A stretch of DNA of 11,278 nucleotides, taken from the NCBI GenBank assembly GCA_965369635.1, contig CBDURC010000093.1, forward strand, positions 1-11,278, written 5' to 3'. The notes below the pieces were generated by a model, which was not told the origin of the DNA, made no database searches, and saw nothing but the letters and a program-made list of their open reading frames with translations. The first letter of the stretch is position 1. Each line of letters opens with the position of its first letter. Below are positions 1 through 6,213 of the stretch, piece after piece. The stretch comes from UBA3071 sp965369635 (GTDB lineage: Bacteria; Chloroflexota; Anaerolineae; UBA3071). The translations under genes and the position numbers were made by a program.

Positions 1-42
1 ATAGTTCTACATTGTCACATTCCGCGTTGCAGCAGGGGGAGA

Positions 43-95
43 GGCTCGTGGTGAGCCGCTGAGCGGAGCAGAGTGGCGCGAAACCGCACTCCGCT
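43..95. other. Two adjacent hairpins upstream of the ANTAR gene
   Basis: GGCTC (43-47) pairs with GAGCC (53-57) around a 5-nt loop, and AGCGGAG (62-68) pairs with CTCCGCT (89-95) with partial inner pairing. They lie about 135 bp before the chosen ANTAR start. They could be part of its leader or the 3' end of an upstream transcription unit. The rest of 1-230 shows no convincing gene, and no promoter could be assigned. The loops do not fit the A1/G4 hexaloop consensus of known ANTAR targets, so no regulatory role is claimed. Confidence 0.3.
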
Positions 96-230
96 GGGCT
101 ACGTGCGTGACTACGAACTTCGTGTGCCATCGTCAGGATAGTCGCGGATGTCGGTGACCTTGGCCCCAAGAGATGGCAGGTGCGGGTCATGCAGCCTGTC
201 CCAGACAAAGAGAGGTGGGAGAGAGAGACG

Positions 231-821
231 ATGGAGAGAGCGCGGGTTCGTGTGATCGTGGCCGATGACGAGGCCATCATCCGAATGGATTTGCAGGAGA
301 CCCTGACCAGCTTGGGGTATCTGGTTGTGGGCACCGTTGGTGATGGCGAGAGTGCCGTAAACTTGGCACGGGAACTGTGTCCCGACGTGGTCATCATGGA
401 CATCAAGATGCCAGGCATGGATGGCATCGAAGCTGCTAGTATCTTGACCGAGGAGAACATCGCCCCTGTAGTGCTTCTCAGCGCCTACAGCCAGCGGGAA
501 CTGATCGAGCAAGCACAGGAGGCAGGGGTTGTCGGCTACCTGGTCAAGCCTTATCGAGAGGCAGACCTGGCGCCGGCCATCGGCGTGGCGCTGAGCCGCT
601 TCGAGCAGTTTGGGGTGCTCAAGAGAGAGGTCGAGGATCTCCAGGAGCGGTTCGAGGTGCGCAAGTTGCTGGACCGAGCCAAGGGGATTTTAATGGACTC
701 ACAGGGGCTAACAGAAGCGCAAGCCTTTCGTCGCATTCAGAAGATGAGCATGGATAACCGCAAGCCGATGAGGGAGGTTGCCGAAGCAGTCATTCTAGCC
801 AGTCAGATCACCTCTGGGTAG
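231..821 (+). CDS. ANTAR-domain response regulator (RNA-binding antiterminator)
   Basis: Protein of 196 aa with an N-terminal CheY-like receiver (about 5-122), a short coiled linker (about 125-142) and a C-terminal ANTAR domain (about 143-192). Seen: acidic pair D12/D13, phospho-acceptor D57 in a MDIKMPGMDG context, S84 at the conserved Thr/Ser position, and K106 followed by P107. The ANTAR part reads RKLLDRAKGILM and then LTEAQAFRRIQKMSM, the usual three-helix pattern. Family knowledge: phosphorylation promotes dimerisation, and the ANTAR domain binds paired small RNA hairpins to prevent termination; targets are often nitrogen or amide metabolism genes. A cognate histidine kinase and target are not visible here. 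The ATG at 231 is preferred over an in-frame ATG 51 bp upstream because it starts directly at the receiver fold, has a purine-rich GGTGGGAGAGAG stretch before it, and gives the usual family length. The cognate signal is unknown. Confidence 0.93.
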   Translation: MERARVRVIVADDEAIIRMDLQETLTSLGYLVVGTVGDGESAVNLARELCPDVVIMDIKMPGMDGIEAASILTEENIAPVVLLSAYSQRELIEQAQEAGVVGYLVKPYREADLAPAIGVALSRFEQFGVLKREVEDLQERFEVRKLLDRAKGILMDSQGLTEAQAFRRIQKMSMDNRKPMREVAEAVILASQITSG

Positions 822-870
822 GGGGGGGCTTTGTGCCCTGACACCGCTGCCCAACCGGTTGCCTTCTGCT

Positions 871-896
871 ACCGCCGGATCCACGGATCCGGCGGT
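871..896. terminator. Bidirectional hairpin terminator
   Basis: ACCGCCGGATCC (871-882) is followed by AC and then its exact reverse complement (885-896), a 12-bp perfect stem. It sits between two convergent genes, ANTAR (ends 821) and the small membrane protein (ends 935), where a shared terminator is expected. No long U-tract follows on either strand, so it may act as a bidirectional stop or a transcript-stabilising hairpin rather than a classical intrinsic terminator. Confidence 0.6.
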
Positions 897-934
897 GGTC
901 GTTGGAGTGAGCCTGAGCATGTCGCAACGGAGTG

Positions 935-1159
935 TCACAATGCCGACAGCGAGAAGAGCAACTCTGTGCTGCTCAGCAGGTCTTCCAACAAGCCGACTCC
1001 CAGTAGAGACAGTACGAATCCGATGAGCGCTAGCAGGAGCAGCGCTAGGATGGCAGCCACCGCAGCGGCGACAGAGAAACCGCAGCCGAATTGGAACCCA
1101 TCGGCGAAACTCAGGCCGTGCTGATCGCCGATCTCGATGGGTGGTGGGGTGGATTCCAT
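935..1159 (-). CDS. Small single-pass membrane protein, unknown function
   Basis: Protein of 74 aa with a polar N-terminus (MESTPPPIEIGDQ), a glycine-rich stretch with one Cys (GFQFGCGF, about 21-28) and one long hydrophobic segment (about 29-57) rich in Ala, Leu and Ile, then a short amphipathic tail. No family is recognised. It is judged a real gene for three reasons: a good Shine-Dalgarno (GGAAGGAAAAG) lies 4 nt before the ATG on the minus strand; a consensus-like promoter (-10 at 1293-1298, -35 at 1316-1321) lies upstream; and its composition is membrane-protein-like while the opposite-strand reading frame is not. Its leader contains the inverted-repeat element at 1175-1272, whose proximal arm ends exactly where the Shine-Dalgarno begins, so translation may be regulated by RNA folding. 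Confidence 0.75.
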   Translation of the reverse strand: MESTPPPIEIGDQHGLSFADGFQFGCGFSVAAAVAAILALLLLALIGFVLSLLGVGLLEDLLSSTELLFSLSAL

Positions 1160-1174
1160 GAGTCTTTTCCTTCC

Positions 1175-1272
1175 AGGTGCAACGCACTTGCTGCCGCAGA
1201 GTCATACGACTCCGAAGTGGAGGCTTGGTCGGGAAACCCGCTGAAATGGCACGAATGAAGTGCGTTGCACCT
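1175..1272 (-). repeat. 98-bp element with 15-bp terminal inverted repeats in a 5' leader
   Basis: AGGTGCAACGCACTT (1175-1189) and its exact reverse complement (1258-1272) enclose 68 bp. Inside are two further perfect hairpins: GAGTC-ATAC-GACTC (1199-1212) and CGGG-AAA-CCCG (1230-1240). Each terminal arm is itself palindromic (GTGC/GCAC around AAC). As RNA from the minus strand it would close into a multi-branched structure with a 15-bp basal stem lying between the predicted transcription start (about 1286) and the Shine-Dalgarno of the 74-aa gene. It could be a structured regulatory leader or a MITE/REP-like mobile repeat that landed there. No protein is encoded in it. Confidence 0.7.
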
Positions 1273-1292
1273 ATGGCTAAGTAGCTCCGCGG

Positions 1293-1321
1293 ATTATAGC
1301 ACAAAGTGCTGATAGAGGCAA
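1293..1321 (-). promoter_or_regulatory. Sigma70-type promoter for the 74-aa membrane protein
   Basis: Read on the minus strand: -35 TTGCCT (1321-1316), a 17-bp spacer, and -10 TATAAT (1298-1293, a perfect match). Predicted transcription start is near 1286, giving a leader of about 127 nt. The palindrome AGCACAAAGTGCT (1298-1310) lies between the boxes and could be an operator. Confidence 0.65.
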
Positions 1322-1325
1322 GCAT

Positions 1326-1354
1326 TTGCCTGCTGCTAAAGCATGGGCTATAAT
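1326..1354 (+). promoter_or_regulatory. Sigma70-type promoter for the GT2 gene
   Basis: -35 TTGCCT (1326-1331), a 17-bp spacer, and -10 TATAAT (1349-1354). Both boxes match the opposing leftward promoter, with four bases between the two -35 boxes. The predicted start near 1361 lies downstream of the ATG at 1343, which supports the GTG at 1385 as the true start of the GT2. Confidence 0.65.
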
Positions 1355-1384
1355 TGCTCATCATCCGCAAGGAAAGGTGCTTCT

Positions 1385-2137
<753 letters not shown>

Positions 2138-2145
2138 GCGCTTGA

Positions 2146-2187
2146 GATTGGGTACTGGGTATTGGGTATTGGAGATTGGATATTCGT
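2146..2187. repeat. Heptamer short tandem repeat, TATTGGR type
   Basis: Successive units GATTGGG, TACTGGG, TATTGGG, TATTGGA, GATTGGA and TATTCGT occupy the gap between the GT2 stop and the Shine-Dalgarno of the KAP gene. The same consensus in opposite orientation makes up the array at 5696-5765. The AT-rich units contrast with the GC-rich surroundings. Confidence 0.8.
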
Positions 2188-2204
2188 CCTTGAGGAGATC
2201 GAAC

Positions 2205-3470
2205 ATGAGCGAAGAGGGCAGGTGGCCTGAGGTACCGCTGATTTTCAACGATCTGCCTCTGGAGGGAGATGAGGAGGCTCACTTTCAGTTCGAGGCCTAC
2301 GCTGGCACGTTCGCCCGCCTCATCGCCAGCAAGCATACGCGCACACCGCTGACCATCGGCATCCATGGCGATTGGGGCAGCGGCAAAACGACGCTGATGC
2401 AGTTGATCAAGTCCCGGCTGGATGAGACGCGGCCGGCGCACCGTAAGGAGGGGGAAAGGCTTTCCTTTCTCTCTTGGGAAGAGAGCGCAGCCAAGGTGTT
2501 TCCCGAGCACTTCCGCACCTGCAAGACGGTGTGGTTCAATGCCTGGAAGTACGGGAGAGAGGATGCGCTGCTGGCGGCGTTGATCCGCACCATCGTGCGT
2601 ACTATGCGCAGCGACGGTTTTCTGGATCGGGTGAAAGCAGAGGTCGCTGGCCCAGAACGTCCCGACCGCAATCTCTTCACCGCTGCCTTGGATTTCGCCA
2701 GTCAGTTGCTGTCGGGCGGATTGATACAATTCGACCTTACCAAGCACCAGGAGGAATCGCCAGTGCGGGCACAGATGCCTTTCTTCGAGCAGTTCAGTGA
2801 GGAATTGGATCGCTTGCTGGCCTGGTATGTCAACGATCTCTCCAATTTGCGTGGCGAGATGGACGAACGGCAGGGCGTGCTGGTGGTGTTCATTGACGAC
2901 CTGGATCGCTGCCTGCCGGACAAGATGGTGCAGGTGTTGGAGGCGGTCAAGCTGTTCTTGGACAAGCCAGGCTGCGTCTTCGTGCTGGGCGCCGACCGGC
3001 GGGTGGTGCGGCAGGCCGTGGCGGCCCACTACCGGCGACAGCAGGCTGACATCGCCGCTCGCAGCGAGTACCGGGACTACCTGGAGAAGATCATCCAGGT
3101 GCGCTTCGACCTGCCGCCGCTGCGGCAGCGGGACATGGAGACGTACGTCGAAACGCTGGGCAGGGGCGAGCGGCCGCTGGATCCCACGCTGCTGACCAAC
3201 CTGGGCATCATCGTCAGCGCCCGAGAGATGAACCCCCGCCACATCAAGACCTTCATCAATTTCATCGAGTTGGGCTGGGCCATGCTGCAGCGGGCGGAAC
3301 CGGAGACGGCGAAGGAACTGGACAAAACGCAGTTCATCGAGTGGCAGGCGCTGCGCATCGTGGCGCCCGATTTCTGCCGTGAGCTGCGGGAGCGAGAGCC
3401 GAAGACGCAGGCGCTGGCGTTGTTGCAGGACACGCGGGCCTATGGACTGGCCACAGGCCGAGGAAGATGA
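2205..3470 (+). CDS. KAP-family P-loop NTPase (likely N-terminal part of a frameshifted KAP-FGE fusion)
   Basis: Protein of 421 aa in this frame. Walker A is GDWGSGKTT (55-63), followed by the KAP-typical VWFNAWKYGRED stretch; Walker B is LVVFIDDLDR (226-235), followed by FVLGADRRVV. KAP NTPases are STAND-like ATPases often found in defence or signalling proteins. The two membrane helices that many KAP proteins carry between the Walker motifs are not apparent, so this is probably a soluble form. The start at 2205 is chosen because GAGGAG lies 7 nt upstream; an earlier in-frame ATG at 2127 would lie inside the GT2 gene and read through the heptamer repeat. The reading frame ends abruptly at ATGRGR, before the usual KAP C-terminal segment, which is found in the next frame after 3442. 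The gene follows the GT2 by 67 bp with no obvious promoter of its own. Confidence 0.88.
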   Translation: MSEEGRWPEVPLIFNDLPLEGDEEAHFQFEAYAGTFARLIASKHTRTPLTIGIHGDWGSGKTTLMQLIKSRLDETRPAHRKEGERLSFLSWEESAAKVFPEHFRTCKTVWFNAWKYGREDALLAALIRTIVRTMRSDGFLDRVKAEVAGPERPDRNLFTAALDFASQLLSGGLIQFDLTKHQEESPVRAQMPFFEQFSEELDRLLAWYVNDLSNLRGEMDERQGVLVVFIDDLDRCLPDKMVQVLEAVKLFLDKPGCVFVLGADRRVVRQAVAAHYRRQQADIAARSEYRDYLEKIIQVRFDLPPLRQRDMETYVETLGRGERPLDPTLLTNLGIIVSAREMNPRHIKTFINFIELGWAMLQRAEPETAKELDKTQFIEWQALRIVAPDFCRELREREPKTQALALLQDTRAYGLATGRGR

Positions 3471-4446
3471 GCAGGCCTCTGCTGATCTGCTGGAGCAGCG
3501 GCCTCGCTTGCGCAAGTTCGCCGAGGATGAAGCGTTGTTGCGCGTCCTGAGGGCGGGCCAGTTTGCTTTCGACGTGCGGACGCTGGAGGCCTGCATGTTT
3601 CTCAGCGCCCCCTTGGTTGTGGAACTGCCGGAGGAAGAGCTGCCCCCCTTGCGTGTGGCCCGAGGCGAGGAGGAGGTGACCATCACCCGCTTCGAGAGTT
3701 TGGGCACCGAGGACGCCAGGCGGGGGCTTATGGCTATGATCGCTGACGAGGCCGTGGATCTGCAGCACCGCATCCTGGCCGCCGAAGCGCTGGGCCGTTT
3801 GGGCGACCCGCGGCTGGGGGAGATGGTGGAGGTGCCCGCCGGTGAGTTCATCTTCGGCGAGGGCAAAGAGCAGAAGACGATACACCTGGACGGTTTCTCG
3901 ATCAGCAAGTATCCGGTGACCAACGCGGAGTACGCTGAGTTCGTCAGGGAAATGGGACATCGGGCGCCATATCTCTGGGATGGCGACGAGCCGCCGCGGG
4001 ATAAGCTGAATCATCCAGTGGTGCGGGTGAGCCGGCATGATGCCAACGCTTACGCCGAATGGGCAGGGAAGCAATTGCCCACGGAGGAGCAGTGGGAGAA
4101 GGCCGCCCGGGGCAGCGATGGCCGGGAGTATCCCTGGGGCACCGAATTCGATAGCAGCCGCTGTAACTCGAAGGAGTCGGGCATCGGCGGCACGACGCCG
4201 GTAGGGGTCTACCCCGGCGGCGTCAGTCCCTACACCGTGCACGATATGGCGGGCAACGTGTCGGAGTGGACGGCTGGCGAGCACGAAGACGCTTCAGGTT
4301 CCCGGGTGTTGCGTGGCGGGTCGTGGGAGTACGACCGGAACTACGCCCGCTGTGCCTACCGCAACAGGCTCCTCCCGCTCTACGTCTGGGTCAGCTTCGG
4401 GTTTCGAGTGGTGGTCTCCCCCATCTCTCCCCCCTCTGGCCTCTGA
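3442..4446 (+). CDS. KAP C-terminal tail + HEAT-like linker + FGE-sulfatase/C-type lectin-like domain
   Basis: Protein of 334 aa if begun at the ATG at 3442, which overlaps the KAP gene by 29 bp and has no good Shine-Dalgarno. Residues about 30-75 (LRKFAEDEALLRVLRAGQF, then a FLSAP strand) look like the normal end of a KAP domain; about 108-122 (RILAAEALGRLGDPR) resembles a HEAT/PBS-lyase repeat; 129-325 is a formylglycine-generating-enzyme-like (SUMF1) domain with VEVPAGEFIFG, SKYPVTNAEYAEF, LPTEEQWEKAARG, YPWGTEFD, DMAGNVSEW, RVLRGGSW and GFRVVVSP. The catalytic Cys pair of true FGE is missing: only one Cys remains in ARCAYR. It is therefore probably a binding or sensor module. Residues 296-319 occupy the position of the variable region in DGR-diversified lectin-fold proteins, and most of their codons are NNC with few adenines. 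Best view: the C-terminal half of a KAP-FGE fusion; alternative: a separate, translationally coupled partner. Confidence 0.85.
   Translation: MDWPQAEEDEQASADLLEQRPRLRKFAEDEALLRVLRAGQFAFDVRTLEACMFLSAPLVVELPEEELPPLRVARGEEEVTITRFESLGTEDARRGLMAMIADEAVDLQHRILAAEALGRLGDPRLGEMVEVPAGEFIFGEGKEQKTIHLDGFSISKYPVTNAEYAEFVREMGHRAPYLWDGDEPPRDKLNHPVVRVSRHDANAYAEWAGKQLPTEEQWEKAARGSDGREYPWGTEFDSSRCNSKESGIGGTTPVGVYPGGVSPYTVHDMAGNVSEWTAGEHEDASGSRVLRGGSWEYDRNYARCAYRNRLLPLYVWVSFGFRVVVSPISPPSGL
4327..4398 (+). other. Candidate DGR variable region (VR) in the FGE-like domain
   Basis: Between the conserved RVLRGGSW and GFRVV anchors, the block 4369-4398 reads CTC CTC CCG CTC TAC GTC TGG GTC AGC TTC. Every codon except CCG and TGG ends in C, and there are only two adenines. 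In DGR lectin-fold targets the template carries runs of AAC codons here, and adenine-directed mutagenesis turns them into arbitrary NNC codons; CTC, TAC, GTC, AGC and TTC are all reachable from AAC by changing only its adenines. The GAG at 4327 does not fit an AAC origin. C-ending codons are also common in GC-rich genes, so the signal is suggestive, not proof. No template repeat or reverse transcriptase is in this window. Confidence 0.4.
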
Positions 4447-4477
4447 ACCCTCTGCTCTCTGGGGCTGTGTCCTCTGA
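4433..4477. repeat. Degenerate CCTCTGN heptamers at the FGE gene end
   Basis: CCTCTGG (4433-4439), CCTCTGA (4440-4446, containing the stop codon), CCTCTGC (4449-4455) and CCTCTGA (4471-4477) with irregular spacing. They span the stop codon and the gap to the GT-C gene. If the FGE tail is a DGR target, this pyrimidine-rich stretch is where the region initiating mutagenic homing would be expected. Confidence 0.5.
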
Positions 4478-4497
4478 CTCTTGGGTGAAGTGAAGCG

Positions 4498-6213
4498 ATG
4501 ACGGAACTGCGAACCAAATCACGTTTCACGCATCTCGTTTCACGCATCACGTTTCACGTTTCACGTTTCAGGCTTCACCTCCGTTTCGCCCTGCTCGCTA
4601 TCCTTCTGCTTTGCTTGGCCCTGCGGGCCGCGCCGTTGAGCGCGCACCGCTTCCACGAGGATGAGGCGCTGTACGCGTCTTGGGCTTTGCTCACGACCGA
4701 AGACCCTGCGCTCATCTCTGTGCCCGTGGACAAACCGCCTCTGTACGTCTACCTCCTGGCGGGGCTGTTCCGGCTGCTGGGGCCATCGGAACTGGTGGCG
4801 CGGTTGCCCAATCTCTTCGCCAGCGTGGCCAGCGTGGTCTTGCTCTATGCCATCGGCCGGCGGGCCTACGACCGGTCCACGGCGCTGATGGCGGCAACGC
4901 TCCACGCTGCTTCCCCGTTCGCTGTCCTCTTCGCCCCCACAGCCTTCACCGATCCGTTGTTGGTGCTGTGGATGCTGCTGGGACTGTGGGCCGGGTTGGC
5001 GCGCAAGCCACTGCTGGCTGGCTTCGCCTTAGGCCTGGCCTACGCCACGAAACAGCAGGCAGTGTTGTTGGCGCCCTTGGTTGTGGCTGCGAGCGTTTTG
5101 GGAGAGGGGAGAGGGGAAAGGGGAAAGGGGAGAGGGGGAGACACGGAGAGGGGGAGACACGGAGCAAGGTCTCCTTGTCTCCATGTCTCCGTGTCACAAG
5201 TGGCCGGCTTCCTGCCGCTGTTAGGTCTGGTCACCTGGTGGGATTCACTGCGCTGGCACGTTCAGCCCAGCTTCTGGGATCGTAGCCTGATCACCTATGG
5301 CGGCTTGGAGATGTTGCCGCTCTCTGCCTGGCCCCAGCGCTTGGCTGACTGGGCAAAGCTCCTGAGCCATGTCTTCGCCTCGCCCCTGCTCAACGGACTG
5401 TTGCTGATTGGCCTGCCCCTCCTGCTGTGGCTTGCTGTGCATCATCGCCGTTCCCGCAGAAGCACGCATTCCGCATTCCGAATTCCGAGTTTACGAGTTT
5501 ACGAGCTGCGAGCCGCCTACGACCTCTTGTTCATCCTGTACGTCGTGGCCTACCTCCTCCTCCACCTCGCCGTCAGCTTTCAGGTCTGGGATCGCTACCT
5601 GCTGCCGCTGGTGCCGCTGCTATGCCTGCTATTGGCAAGGTCTATCCGTTGCCTGTCGTCGCTGGCTCATCGCCTGTACGATCGGTTTCGGGTTTCCAAT
5701 CACCAATATCCAATATCCAATACCCATTCTCCAATATCCAATATCCAACACCCAATATCCAGTCTGATCATCGGTTCATTGCTCATCTTGTTGATCCGCC
5801 CAGCCTACCTGGGGGCAACGAGCCAGCTTCCCGTCGGGGGCGATCACGGTGCATACCAGGGCATTGATCACCTGGCCGCGTACGTGCGGGCGCATCTGCC
5901 TCCTGGGAGTACGCTCTACTATCACTGGCTGGGCTGGCACTATGGCTACTACCTGTGGGATGCCACCGTGGAAACAGTTTGGTATCCCGATCCCGAAAGC
6001 TTGGCTAAACAGGCTGCGGAGGATGATGATCTGGTCAGGGCCATCGCCTTCCCCGGCTGGAAGGATGACCGATCTGTTCGCCGGGCGCTGGCGGCGATGG
6101 GCTTGGCCCTTGTCCCGCAGTTCGCTACACATCGTGGCGATGGCAGTCCCTCCTTTGCTCTCTATCTGATCGAGGATGAGGGGGCTGTTGCTCAGAGTGG
6201 AGGTGTGCCGTGA
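4498..6213 (+). CDS. GT-C membrane glycosyltransferase, GT39/ArnT-like, with repeat-encoded insertions
   Basis: Protein of 571 aa with about ten hydrophobic segments. After a first helix (about 28-46) the outer loop carries HEDEALY (53-59), where GT-C enzymes keep catalytic acidic residues, and then VDKPPLYVYLLAG (77-89), the KPPL signature of PMT/ArnT-type transferases. Role by family: moving a sugar from a polyprenyl-phosphate donor to a protein, lipid or glycan on the outer side of the membrane; acceptor unknown. The ATG at 4498 has only a modest Shine-Dalgarno (GGTGAAGTGAAG), and no ATG or GTG is available closer to the first helix. Its N-terminal tail (about 9-27) is encoded by a CGTTTCA heptamer array. 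Three more arrays encode loop insertions at about 202-234 (very basic and Gly-rich), 324-340 and 400-423 (Asn/Pro/Ile/Ser-rich). All lie outside the obvious membrane helices and keep the frame open. Its stop overlaps the next gene's GTG (GTGA), implying coupled translation. Confidence 0.85.
   Translation: MTELRTKSRFTHLVSRITFHVSRFRLHLRFALLAILLLCLALRAAPLSAHRFHEDEALYASWALLTTEDPALISVPVDKPPLYVYLLAGLFRLLGPSELVARLPNLFASVASVVLLYAIGRRAYDRSTALMAATLHAASPFAVLFAPTAFTDPLLVLWMLLGLWAGLARKPLLAGFALGLAYATKQQAVLLAPLVVAASVLGEGRGERGKGRGGDTERGRHGARSPCLHVSVSQVAGFLPLLGLVTWWDSLRWHVQPSFWDRSLITYGGLEMLPLSAWPQRLADWAKLLSHVFASPLLNGLLLIGLPLLLWLAVHHRRSRRSTHSAFRIPSLRVYELRAAYDLLFILYVVAYLLLHLAVSFQVWDRYLLPLVPLLCLLLARSIRCLSSLAHRLYDRFRVSNHQYPISNTHSPISNIQHPISSLIIGSLLILLIRPAYLGATSQLPVGGDHGAYQGIDHLAAYVRAHLPPGSTLYYHWLGWHYGYYLWDATVETVWYPDPESLAKQAAEDDDLVRAIAFPGWKDDRSVRRALAAMGLALVPQFATHRGDGSPSFALYLIEDEGAVAQSGGVP
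4522..4577. repeat. CGTTTCA heptamer array inside the GT-C gene start
   Basis: Eight contiguous 7-bp units: CGTTTCA, CGCATCT, CGTTTCA, CGCATCA, then CGTTTCA three times, then GGCTTCA. They encode the cytoplasmic N-terminal tail before the first membrane helix. At 56 bp the array is not a multiple of three, so the frame relies on its flanks. Confidence 0.85.
5101..5195. repeat. Compound purine-rich heptamer / GTCTCCNT octamer repeat inside the GT-C gene
   Basis: Five GGARAGG heptamers (5101-5135) are followed by a 15-bp direct repeat, GGGGGAGACACGGAG (5134-5148 and 5150-5164), and then three octamers GTCTCCTT, GTCTCCAT, GTCTCCGT (5169-5192). TCTCCGTGTC (5186-5195) is the exact inverse of GACACGGAGA (5140-5149), so the right half can fold back on the left. 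It encodes a charged loop (GEGRGERGKGRGGDTERG...) between two membrane helices. Confidence 0.85.
5466..5516. repeat. GCATTCC / GAGTTTAC short tandem repeat inside the GT-C gene
   Basis: Units GCATTCC twice, GAATTCC, GAGTTTAC twice, GAGCTGC, GAGCCGC. They mix 7- and 8-bp periods and encode the hydrophilic stretch around HSAFRIPSLRVYELR between membrane segments. Confidence 0.75.
5696..5765. repeat. CCAATAT heptamer array inside the GT-C gene
   Basis: Ten contiguous 7-bp units with consensus CCAATAT (for example 5703-5716 and 5731-5744 are exact pairs). It is the reverse complement of the family at 2146-2187. Three heptamers make 21 bp, so the encoded peptide has a 7-residue period (NHQYPIS, NTHSPIS, NIQHPIS). 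It forms a polar loop just before a membrane helix. Confidence 0.9.

Noticed and set aside
43..95. ANTAR-target hairpin pair in the regulator's own leader
   Set aside because: Two hairpins are present, but the loops (GTGGT and about CGAAAC) lack the A1/G4 hexaloop pattern, so autoregulation is not claimed.
111..512. 133-aa open frame on the minus strand over the ANTAR start
   Set aside because: Overlaps the receiver domain in antisense; no motif, membrane segment or Shine-Dalgarno supports it.
831..1124. 97-aa plus-strand frame between the ANTAR gene and the divergent promoter
   Set aside because: Crosses the terminator hairpin and opposes the small membrane gene, which has the better start, composition and promoter.
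3334..4284. 316-aa open frame on the minus strand
   Set aside because: Antisense to the FGE-like domain, whose motifs on the plus strand are unmistakable.
3826..4446. Active formylglycine-generating enzyme for sulfatases
   Set aside because: The catalytic cysteine pair is missing and no sulfatase gene is nearby.
4369..4460. Complete DGR locus in the window
   Set aside because: No reverse transcriptase, accessory protein or AAC-rich template repeat was found on either strand, so only a possible target in trans is proposed.
5696..5765. CRISPR-like array
   Set aside because: The period is only 7 bp with no spacers; it is a simple tandem repeat in coding sequence.
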